A stretch of DNA of 19,115 nucleotides from CAZSLC01 sp964607675 (lineage in GTDB: Bacteria > Bacteroidota > Bacteroidia > Bacteroidales > UBA932): the NCBI GenBank assembly GCA_964607675.1, contig CAZSLC010000030.1:1-19115 (forward strand), in the 5' to 3' direction. A program made the translations under genes and the position numbers. The notes under the pieces are model-generated. The model saw only the letters and a list, made by a program, of their open reading frames with translations. It was not told where the DNA came from and did not search any database. The stretch's first letter is position 1; every line of letters starts with the position of its first letter. Below are positions 6,838-13,267 of this stretch, piece after piece.

Positions 6838-7641
6838 TTATTGAATTTTATTATTATTTAGCAATGAAATTAATGTGTATGGATATGATATTTTGGTGAG
6901 GAAGAGGGCGTGTCCTGGCACTGAGCCTGCGGCTGCATTTCTCTTTTTATTTTCAATTAGTTCCACAATCCACTGTGGCTCTTCTCTTCCCCTTCCTACC
7001 TCAATGAGAGACCCGACGATGGCCCTTACCATATTGCGAAGAAACCTATTGGCAGAGATGGTAAATATGAGGTGGTCCGATTTTATGGCAGAATCTATAT
7101 AGCCAGACGAATAGGTCCAAAATGCACCCTTTACATCGCAAATAGATGTCATATTGTTGGAATGAAGTTTCTCAAAACATGAAAAGTCTTTTTTACCAAT
7201 AATGTATTTTGCACCGAGATTCATTTTGTCAATGTCCAATTTGTATTTGCAAAAATATGAAAAATTGGAAACGAAGGGATCTTTTGACAGGTGAATGAAA
7301 TATTTATACTCTCTCTCTATGGCGTCGAAGCGTGCGTGGGATGTGTCACTAACTGAAAAAATGTCAGTAACAACTATTTCAGGGGGGAGAATGGCATTTA
7401 TTTTGTAAAGGAAGACAACAGGCTCATTGAGGATGAACATATTTCCACTATCGAAATGAGCAATGTAGTTTGTTCCATTGACTTGTGCATCTGTACGCCC
7501 TGCCCCGACTATTTTTATCATTTCCTTTAGTTGCACAGATAGGGCTGTCTCAATGGCTCCTTGGATGGTGATGCCATTTTGTTGGATTTGCCATCCGCTA
7601 TATTTGCTACCATTGTAAGATATGGAGATGAAATACCTCAT
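6838..7641 (-). CDS. truA: tRNA pseudouridine(38-40) synthase TruA
   Basis: TruA converts uridines 38-40 of the tRNA anticodon arm to pseudouridine. I start at the ATG at 7641 (267 residues) because the protein then begins M-R-Y-F-I-S-I-S-Y-N-G-x-x-Y-x-G-W-Q, the normal TruA start; an in-frame ATG 14 codons upstream would add an atypical tail. The catalytic Asp is D51 in G-A-G-R-T-D-A. Further family signatures are F-L-R-N-M-V-R-A-I-V-G-S-L-I-E-V-G-R-G and the near-C-terminal A-A-G-S-V-P-G-H-A-L-F-L. The residues after the catalytic motif are A-Q-V-N-G, where A-G-V-H is usual. It is the first gene of a minus-strand operon with exbB-exbD-tonB-prsW and is divergent from moxR. Confidence 0.93.
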   Translation of the reverse strand: MRYFISISYNGSKYSGWQIQQNGITIQGAIETALSVQLKEMIKIVGAGRTDAQVNGTNYIAHFDSGNMFILNEPVVFLYKINAILPPEIVVTDIFSVSDTSHARFDAIEREYKYFIHLSKDPFVSNFSYFCKYKLDIDKMNLGAKYIIGKKDFSCFEKLHSNNMTSICDVKGAFWTYSSGYIDSAIKSDHLIFTISANRFLRNMVRAIVGSLIEVGRGREEPQWIVELIENKKRNAAAGSVPGHALFLTKISYPYTLISLLNNNKIQ

Positions 7642-7658
7642 TTGTCGGAAATAATAAT

Positions 7659-7666
7659 TATTTTTG
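7659..7666 (+). promoter_or_regulatory. -7 box for the moxR-bat operon
   Basis: The plus strand reads TATTTTTG, an exact TAnnTTTG match, 35 bases upstream of the moxR ATG at 7702. A TTTG at 7641-7644 lies only 14 bases upstream, shorter than the usual 19-21, so the -33 assignment is uncertain. No other -7 candidate of equal quality lies in the 60-bp divergent gap. Confidence 0.45.
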
Positions 7667-7680
7667 TTGTTTATTACCCG

Positions 7681-7688
7681 CAAAAATA
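7681..7688 (-). promoter_or_regulatory. -7 box for the truA-exbBD-tonB-prsW operon
   Basis: The minus strand reads TATTTTTG, an exact TAnnTTTG match, 39 bases upstream of the truA ATG at 7641. A start of transcription about 7 bases downstream would give a leader of roughly 30 bases. The -33 element is poor. The box faces an identical one on the plus strand (7659-7666) with a 14-bp spacer. Confidence 0.45.
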
Positions 7689-7701
7689 CAAATAATTTAA
7701 T

Positions 7702-8694
7702 ATGGATACCGTAAACATTAAAGAATTAAATGACAGAATCCAAAAAGAGAGTGCCTTTGTTGATATACTCTCTATGGAAATGAACAAAGTTATTGTAGGT
7801 CAAAAGCACTTAGTAGAGAACTTGTTGATTGGTCTCCTTGCCAATGGGCATATCCTTCTTGAAGGTGTCCCTGGACTTGCAAAAACTTTAGCAATTAATA
7901 CACTTGCAAATAGTGTGAATGCAAAATTTAACCGTATTCAATTTACACCAGATCTTCTTCCTGCCGATGTGCTGGGTACTTTGATTTACAGCCAAAAGAC
8001 AGAGCAGTTTCAAATTAAAAAAGGTCCTATTTTTGCAAATTTTATCCTTGCAGATGAGATAAATCGTTCCCCTGCGAAGGTACAATCTGCCCTTTTGGAG
8101 GCTATGCAGGAGAGACAGGTGACAATAGGTGATGAAACATTCAAATTGCCTGAGCCTTTCTTGGTTATGGCTACGCAAAATCCAATTGAGCAGGAGGGAA
8201 CTTATCCGTTACCAGAGGCACAAGTTGACCGTTTTATGTTGAAGGTGGTGGTTTCATATCCCAAAAAAGAAGAGGAGAAATTAATTATACGAATGAACAA
8301 TGGTGGGGTATTTCCAAAAGCAAATGCAGTACTTCAACCTGACGATATCATGAGGGCAAGAGAGGTGGTCAAAGATGTATATATGGATGAGAAAATTGAA
8401 AAATACATAGTTGATATAGTTTTTGCCACTCGTAATCCTTCAGATTATGATTTGAGTAAACTTAAAGATCTTATCTCTTATGGAGGATCTCCACGTGCCT
8501 CAATATCATTGGCAATGGCTTCAAAGGCCTATGCTTTTATCAAAAGGAGAGGATATGTTATCCCTGAGGATGTGAGAGCTGTCTGCTATGAGGTCTTGAG
8601 ACACCGTATCGGTCTTACATATGAAGCAGAAGCGGAAAATATTACTACCGAAGAGATTGTTTCAGATATATTGAATGCTGTGGAGGTCCCTTAG
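7702..8694 (+). CDS. moxR: MoxR-family AAA+ ATPase
   Basis: The 330-residue cytoplasmic AAA+ ATPase has all MoxR landmarks: Walker A G-V-P-G-L-A-K-T (55-62), Walker B F-I-L-A-D-E (114-119) followed by I-N-R-S-P-A-K-V-Q-S-A-L-L-E-A-M-Q-E, sensor A-T-Q-N-P (157-161), and P-E-A-Q-V-D-R-F (171-178) with the presumed arginine finger R177. A C-terminal helical lid follows. MoxR proteins act as chaperone-like partners of von Willebrand A-domain proteins, and the DUF58, batA and batBC genes that follow are such proteins. It is first in the plus-strand cluster and has a 3-bp gap to the DUF58 gene. It is complete and of usual length. Confidence 0.95.
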   Translation: MDTVNIKELNDRIQKESAFVDILSMEMNKVIVGQKHLVENLLIGLLANGHILLEGVPGLAKTLAINTLANSVNAKFNRIQFTPDLLPADVLGTLIYSQKTEQFQIKKGPIFANFILADEINRSPAKVQSALLEAMQERQVTIGDETFKLPEPFLVMATQNPIEQEGTYPLPEAQVDRFMLKVVVSYPKKEEEKLIIRMNNGGVFPKANAVLQPDDIMRAREVVKDVYMDEKIEKYIVDIVFATRNPSDYDLSKLKDLISYGGSPRASISLAMASKAYAFIKRRGYVIPEDVRAVCYEVLRHRIGLTYEAEAENITTEEIVSDILNAVEVP

Positions 8695-8697
8695 TCT

Positions 8698-9579
8698 ATG
8701 GAAAATGATTTACTAAAAAAAGTTAGAAAAATTGAAATAAAGACTAAATCCCTTTCTCATCAAATTTTTGCTGGAGAGTATCATTCGGCCTTTAAAGGGA
8801 AAGGTATGGCCTTCAGTGAAGTAAGAGAGTACCAGTTCGGAGATGATGTGAGGAATATGGATTGGAATGTGACTGCTCGTCTTCGCTCTCCATATATAAA
8901 AGTTTTTGAAGAGGAGAGAGAATTAACTGTCGTATTGCTTATAGACGTAAGTAAATCTCGAATTTTTGGTACCTCTTCGAAAATGAAAAAGGATTTGATG
9001 GCAGAAGTTGCTGCAGTTCTCTCATTTTCAGCCTCGATTAATAATGATAAAGTTGGAGCACTTTTTTTTAGCTCGAAGGTTGAAAAATTTATTCCCCCTA
9101 AAAAGGGAAGGAGCCATTTGTTGAGGATTATACGAGAGTTGATCGAATTTGAGCCAGAGGAAAATGGCACCGATATAGGTGAAGCACTTAGATTCCTTAC
9201 AAATGCTATAAAGAGAAAGGCTACTGCTTTTATCTTATCAGATTTTATAGATTTTGATGATGAAATAAAGCCAAGATATGAACAATCTCTAAAAATAGCT
9301 GTTAATAGGCATGATATCTCTGCCATTAACATCTATGATCAACGTGAAAAAGAGATTCCAAATGTAGGATTGTTGAGGCTAAAGGATGGTGAGAGTGGTA
9401 AAATTATGTATGTCGATACCTCTGATAGAATGGTGAGAGAAAATTTTGAAGAATGGAATAGACGTGCAATAGAAGAGACTTTGATCTTATTGAGAAAATA
9501 CAAGGTAGATTGTGTGAGTATTAAAACAGATCAAGATTATGTGAAAGGACTTGTTACACTTTTTAAAGGTCGTGCCTAA
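8698..9579 (+). CDS. DUF58 domain protein with vWA-like fold
   Basis: The 293-residue soluble protein has the DUF58 signature F-A-G-E-Y-H-S-A-F-K-G-x-G (24-36) and E-Y-Q-F-G-D-D-V-R-N-M-D-W-N-V-T-A-R (44-61). A vWA-type domain follows, with a complete MIDAS D-V-S-K-S (D83, S85, S87), the later G-T-D-I-G (about 159-163) and L-S-D-F (about 179-182). No signal peptide or membrane segment is seen, so it is cytoplasmic and could contact MoxR directly. It is 3 bp after moxR, and its TAA stop overlaps the next ATG by one base, indicating translational coupling. DUF58 genes next to moxR and bat genes are standard in this phylum; the molecular role is not established. Confidence 0.93.
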   Translation: MENDLLKKVRKIEIKTKSLSHQIFAGEYHSAFKGKGMAFSEVREYQFGDDVRNMDWNVTARLRSPYIKVFEEERELTVVLLIDVSKSRIFGTSSKMKKDLMAEVAAVLSFSASINNDKVGALFFSSKVEKFIPPKKGRSHLLRIIRELIEFEPEENGTDIGEALRFLTNAIKRKATAFILSDFIDFDDEIKPRYEQSLKIAVNRHDISAINIYDQREKEIPNVGLLRLKDGESGKIMYVDTSDRMVRENFEEWNRRAIEETLILLRKYKVDCVSIKTDQDYVKGLVTLFKGRA

Positions 9580-10526
9580 TGTCGCTAAAAAAGATTTATG
9601 TATTATTTATTTCGTTATTTGCCTCATTTATAATGTATGGGCAAGAGGTGATTGACTCTAAACTATCAAAAGATACTATTTTGATAGGTGATCAAATTGA
9701 GTGGTTTTCGAGGATTAAATTACCAAAAGGGGTATCTATAAAGGTTGATTCATTGGCTAATCCTATTGTTGAAGGGGTAGAACTTATCGAACAAGTCAGA
9801 ATAGATACACTAACTAATAAGAGGAAATTTTCAGATATAGAGATTAAAGCAACCATTACATCATTTGATAGTGGTTCTTATCTTATTCCCCAAAAAACAT
9901 TTTATTTTTATAAAAATGAATTATTGACAGATAGTGTAGTAATTGGACCATTTCCATTGGAAGTGACTACTATACCTGTTGATACTACCTCTTTTGAACT
10001 TAATAATATTAAAGGGCAGTTTACATACCCTGTTTCATTTAAAGAGATATTACCATGGATATTGTTGGTGTTGATTGTTGCAGCAATGGTATATTTGATC
10101 TACAAAATCATTAAGAATAGAAGAGAGAACAAAACTATATTTGGAAGGCCAATAATAAAGGATCCACCTCATATAGTAGCTCTTAGAACTCTTGATAAGA
10201 TTCGTAATGATCAATTGTGGCAAAATAATAAAACGAAGCAATTCTATACCTCTGTAACAGATACTTTAAGGCAATATCTTGAGGGGAGGTTCAATATTTC
10301 CGCTATGGAACGGACCTCAAAAGAGATTATTGAAGAGTTGAATGGAATAGAACTTCCAAAAAATGAGTTTGAACAGTTGAAAGAACTTTTCGAATTAGCT
10401 GACCTTGTGAAATTTGCTAAATATGCATCATCTGTTGAAGAAAACGAGAAAGCAATTCCTACAGCAGTCAGATTTGTTAATGCAACATTTTTGCAAGAAA
10501 TAGAGGAGGGAAAAGATGGAAAATAG
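9579..10526 (+). CDS. BatD-related single-pass membrane protein of the bat cluster
   Basis: The 315-residue protein has a signal-like hydrophobic N-terminus (about 5-20, then Y-G-Q), a periplasmic beta-rich region (about 22-150), one membrane helix (about 158-177) and a cytoplasmic helical domain (about 195-315). The C-terminal domain has the same layout as that of BatD: a Q-F-Y-T-S-V-T-D-T-L-R-Q-Y-L segment (221-234) and A-D-L-V-K-F-A-K-Y (274-282), against Y-S-A-F-Y-E-E-V-H-K-A-I-I-G-Y and A-C-E-Y-A-R-Y in BatD. It thus looks like a shortened BatD relative, perhaps of the DUF4381 type. It sits between the DUF58 gene (1-base overlap) and batA (11-base overlap). It is likely an inner-membrane partner of the vWA proteins; function is not known. 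Confidence 0.8.
   Translation: MSLKKIYVLFISLFASFIMYGQEVIDSKLSKDTILIGDQIEWFSRIKLPKGVSIKVDSLANPIVEGVELIEQVRIDTLTNKRKFSDIEIKATITSFDSGSYLIPQKTFYFYKNELLTDSVVIGPFPLEVTTIPVDTTSFELNNIKGQFTYPVSFKEILPWILLVLIVAAMVYLIYKIIKNRRENKTIFGRPIIKDPPHIVALRTLDKIRNDQLWQNNKTKQFYTSVTDTLRQYLEGRFNISAMERTSKEIIEELNGIELPKNEFEQLKELFELADLVKFAKYASSVEENEKAIPTAVRFVNATFLQEIEEGKDGK
10504..10509 (+). promoter_or_regulatory. Perfect Shine-Dalgarno sequence before batA
   Basis: AGGAGG lies 6 bases upstream of the batA ATG at 10516, within the last codons of the preceding gene. Almost no other gene in the window has a recognisable Shine-Dalgarno sequence, which fits Bacteroidota. The site supports the 10516 start. Confidence 0.7.
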
Positions 10527-11514
10527 CATATTTTTTGAATACCCCAATCTCCTTTATTTGGAATTGATTCTGCTCCCATTGATAGCTATATATGTTTATC
10601 GTGAACTTCGAGGTAAAGGGCCATCTTTGTTGTTCCCTACCCTGGCCCCTTTTGATAAGAATCAAGGCGTTTTTAAAAGGGTAGCACGTCATCTTCCATT
10701 TCTACTAAGGGTGATAGCGATTGCCTCTATCATTATTGCAATTGCGAGACCCCGTACATCCTCAGAGTTTGAGAAAGTAGATACTGAGGGGATTGACATA
10801 GTATTGACAATGGATATTTCAACAAGTATGTTGGCAAGGGACTTCTCTCCTGATAGGATAGGGGCTGCAAAAGATATAGCCATTCAATTTATAGCAGAGA
10901 GACCTTCAGATAGGATAGGAATTGTGGTATTTGCAGGGGAAAGTTTTACTCAATCGCCACTTACAACAGATAGAGCAACTCTTATAAACCTTATGAAAGA
11001 GATTGAGTGTGGACTGATTGAGGATGGTACTGCCATTGGCAATGGTCTCGCCAATGCAGTTGCACGGTTGAAGGATTCGCAGGCAAAGAGCAGAGTGGTG
11101 ATTTTATTGACAGATGGGGTAAACAATAGAGGTGAGGTGTCTCCTAAAATGGCAATTGAAATTGCAAAAACATATGGGATAAGGGTTTATACTATCGGTG
11201 TAGGAGCTATGGGAAAAGCTCCGTATCCAATGATGACCCCTTATGGGGTACAAGTAGTTGATGTAGATGTAGAAATCGACGAAGCTCTCTTGAAGCAAAT
11301 AGCAGAGGATACAGGAGGCGAATATTTTAGGGCAACAGATAATACAAAGTTGCTTGAGATATATAACGAAATTAATAAAATGGAGAAAATAAAGACTACT
11401 ATTGATTCATTTCCTATTTATAAAGAGTGCTTTATGAGGTTTGCTCTGATAGCCCTATTTGCATTGGCATTTGAATTAGTTTTAAGACTTTTAGCAACAA
11501 GGAGGATTGTATGA
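10516..11514 (+). CDS. batA: Aerotolerance protein BatA (vWA domain)
   Basis: The 332-residue inner-membrane protein has two N-terminal membrane segments (about 12-28 and 62-77), a vWA domain (about 92-290) and a C-terminal membrane segment (about 307-327). The metal-binding MIDAS is complete: D-I-S-T-S (D100, S102, S104), T172 in D-G-T-A-I-G, and D200 in L-L-T-D-G-V-N-N. The layout places the vWA domain on the periplasmic side. Bat proteins were named for effects on aerobic growth of Bacteroides fragilis; the biochemical role is unsettled. The start overlaps the preceding gene by 11 bp and is preceded by a strong Shine-Dalgarno sequence; the stop overlaps batBC in an ATGA arrangement. Confidence 0.94.
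   Translation: MENSIFFEYPNLLYLELILLPLIAIYVYRELRGKGPSLLFPTLAPFDKNQGVFKRVARHLPFLLRVIAIASIIIAIARPRTSSEFEKVDTEGIDIVLTMDISTSMLARDFSPDRIGAAKDIAIQFIAERPSDRIGIVVFAGESFTQSPLTTDRATLINLMKEIECGLIEDGTAIGNGLANAVARLKDSQAKSRVVILLTDGVNNRGEVSPKMAIEIAKTYGIRVYTIGVGAMGKAPYPMMTPYGVQVVDVDVEIDEALLKQIAEDTGGEYFRATDNTKLLEIYNEINKMEKIKTTIDSFPIYKECFMRFALIALFALAFELVLRLLATRRIV
11500..11505 (+). promoter_or_regulatory. Perfect Shine-Dalgarno sequence before batBC
   Basis: AGGAGG lies 5 bases upstream of the batBC ATG at 11511. It is formed by two consecutive AGG arginine codons at the end of batA (R329-R330), and the ATG overlaps the batA TGA. It is the second of only two perfect Shine-Dalgarno sequences seen at gene starts here. 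Confidence 0.7.
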
Positions 11515-13265
11515 TACATTTTGCACAAGCACAATACCTTTTTTTGATGATAATAATCCCTTTATTATTTGTCCTTTATGCGATATTTAGAAGGATTAGA
11601 AACAAAAAGGTCCAACTCTTTGGAGATAAAGAGTTGATTGATAAACTGACCCCAGATGCTTCTAATAAGAAAGGATGGGTAAAACTCTCCATTTTTTCAA
11701 TCTCTTTGTTCTTCTTTTTCATCGGACTGGCAAGACCACAAATTGGGGCAACTCTAAAACAACAGGAGGTGAAAGGGGTAGAGATAATGATAGCACTGGA
11801 TGTTTCAAATTCTATGCTTGCAGAAGATTACTCTCCAAACAGGCTCGAAAGGGCTAAATTGGCAATATCTAAACTTGTAGATAACCTCAGAGAGGATAGA
11901 ATCGGATTGATAGTTTTTGCAGGAGAACCATTTGTGCAACTTCCAATAACAACAGATTATGTCTCTGCCAAAATTTTCTTAAATTCTATTTCGACAGAGT
12001 CAGTTCCAGTGCAAGGGACGGCTATGGGCAATGCCATAAATATGGGTATCAAAAGTTTTAGCTCGGAAAGTGGAAAAAATAGCAGAGCTTTAATTTTAAT
12101 TACCGATGGGGAGAATCATGAAGATGATCCCATTAGTGCTGCCAAAAATGCTGCTGAAATGGGAATTAGGGTTTTTTGTATTGGGGTAGGTTCACCAGAA
12201 GGGAAGCCAATTCCTATGAATGGTTCGTTGTTGAAAGACTCTAAAGGGGAGATTGTGGTTACAAGACTTGATGAATCGACTTTGCAGGATATTGCAAAAA
12301 GTGGAGATGGTCTATATGTAAGGGCAGGCAATAACGAGTTTGGTCTCAATCCTATAATAGATGATATTAAAAATATGGATTCACAACACTACAAATCGGT
12401 AGTGTTTGAAGATTTTGATGAACAGTATATGTATTTCTTTGCTATAGCACTTTTCTTCTTAATAGTAGAATTTCTAATTAGTGACAACAGAAATAAAAGA
12501 AGATTTTTTTCCAATAGAACAACCATGATTGCGTTGTTGCTATTTATCCCAATAGCCTCATTTTCACAAAATGATAGATCTGAGGTTAGGGCAGGTAACA
12601 GAGCATTTAAAAAAGATAAATTACAACAATCGGAAATTGAATACAAAAAGGCCCTTATTAAAGACTCAACATCCATTACTGCGAATTATAATTTAGGGAA
12701 TGCCCTCTATAAAATGGAGAATTATCAAGAGGCAGTGAAATATTATAATTCGGCAAAAGATTCGATAGCTAGTGCCTCAAAAGAGAAAATTTCGCAGCTA
12801 TTTCACAATATTGGAAATCTTGCGATAAAGGAGAAGAAGTATCAGGAGGCAGTTGATGCATACAAAGAGTCATTAAGAAAGAGTCCTTCAGATATGGAGA
12901 CAAAGGCCAATTTGGCCTATGCCCAAAAAATGTTGAAGGATCAACAGCAACAGCAGCAAGACCAGAATCAGAACCAAGATCAGAATAAGGATCAGAATAA
13001 GGATCAGAACAAAGATCAGAATCAAGACAAGAACAAGGATCAGAATAAAGATCAGAATCAGGATAAAAACAAGGATCAGAACCAAGACCAGAATAAAGAT
13101 CAAAACCAAAATCAAAATCAGCCTCAATCACAACCCCAAATAACACCTCAAGCAGCTCAGCAGATGATTCAAGCCATCGAGGATAAAGAGAAAGAGACAC
13201 AAGAAAAGGTTAAAAAAGAGAGGGCTGAAAAGTTAAAATCTAAACAAAAAGAGAAAAATTGGTAA
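11511..13265 (+). CDS. batB: BatB-BatC fusion: vWA membrane protein joined to a TPR protein
   Basis: The 584-residue protein joins what are usually two genes. Residues 1-325 are BatB: membrane segments at about 8-25 and 59-75, a vWA domain with complete MIDAS (D97, S99, S101 in A-L-D-V-S-N-S; T170; D199 in I-T-D-G), and a membrane segment at about 306-323. A basic stretch (326-336) and a signal-peptide-like segment from M339 (M-I-A-L-L-L-F-I-P-I-A-S-F-S-Q) follow. Then comes BatC: TPR repeats (about 356-475), a Gln/Asp/Asn/Lys repeat tract (478-543) and the usual charged BatC C-terminus. By the positive-inside rule, both the vWA and TPR parts would be periplasmic. The batA stop overlaps this start by 4 bp. 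The open reading frame is continuous, so this is not a sequencing stop read-through in this sequence. Confidence 0.92.
   Translation: MIHFAQAQYLFLMIIIPLLFVLYAIFRRIRNKKVQLFGDKELIDKLTPDASNKKGWVKLSIFSISLFFFFIGLARPQIGATLKQQEVKGVEIMIALDVSNSMLAEDYSPNRLERAKLAISKLVDNLREDRIGLIVFAGEPFVQLPITTDYVSAKIFLNSISTESVPVQGTAMGNAINMGIKSFSSESGKNSRALILITDGENHEDDPISAAKNAAEMGIRVFCIGVGSPEGKPIPMNGSLLKDSKGEIVVTRLDESTLQDIAKSGDGLYVRAGNNEFGLNPIIDDIKNMDSQHYKSVVFEDFDEQYMYFFAIALFFLIVEFLISDNRNKRRFFSNRTTMIALLLFIPIASFSQNDRSEVRAGNRAFKKDKLQQSEIEYKKALIKDSTSITANYNLGNALYKMENYQEAVKYYNSAKDSIASASKEKISQLFHNIGNLAIKEKKYQEAVDAYKESLRKSPSDMETKANLAYAQKMLKDQQQQQQDQNQNQDQNKDQNKDQNKDQNQDKNKDQNKDQNQDKNKDQNQDQNKDQNQNQNQPQSQPQITPQAAQQMIQAIEDKEKETQEKVKKERAEKLKSKQKEKNW
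12942..13139 (+). repeat. Low-complexity Q/D/N/K tract inside batBC, 12-bp units
   Basis: Residues 478-543 of the BatBC protein start with six glutamines and continue with degenerate four-residue units K-D-Q-N, Q-D-Q-N and Q-D-K-N, ending N-Q-N-Q-P-Q-S-Q-P-Q. At DNA level the units are 12 bp (AAG GAT CAG AAT and variants), so copy number could change without breaking the frame. A tract of this kind is common between the TPR repeats and the C-terminus of BatC proteins. Confidence 0.9.
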
Positions 13266-13267
13266 AT

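Noticed and set aside
7642..7683. Upstream ATG at 7683 extending TruA by 14 residues
   Set aside because: The extension is Asn/Tyr-rich and unlike TruA, and it would start upstream of the predicted transcription start near 7674.
12888..13127. Minus-strand reading frame encoding an extremely hydrophobic Leu/Ile/Val protein
   Set aside because: It is the antisense shadow of the Gln/Asp/Asn/Lys repeat codons of batBC; GAT, AAT and CAG read as Ile, Ile and Leu on the other strand. No promoter or start context.
12769..13200. 143-codon minus-strand frame across the same batBC repeat
   Set aside because: Also a by-product of the 12-bp repeat; composition is repetitive and the sense frame is a known family.
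13259..13267. TTG start for batD, 9 bp upstream of the ATG
   Set aside because: It overlaps the batBC stop, adds only three residues and is not needed; the ATG at 13268 gives the normal signal peptide.
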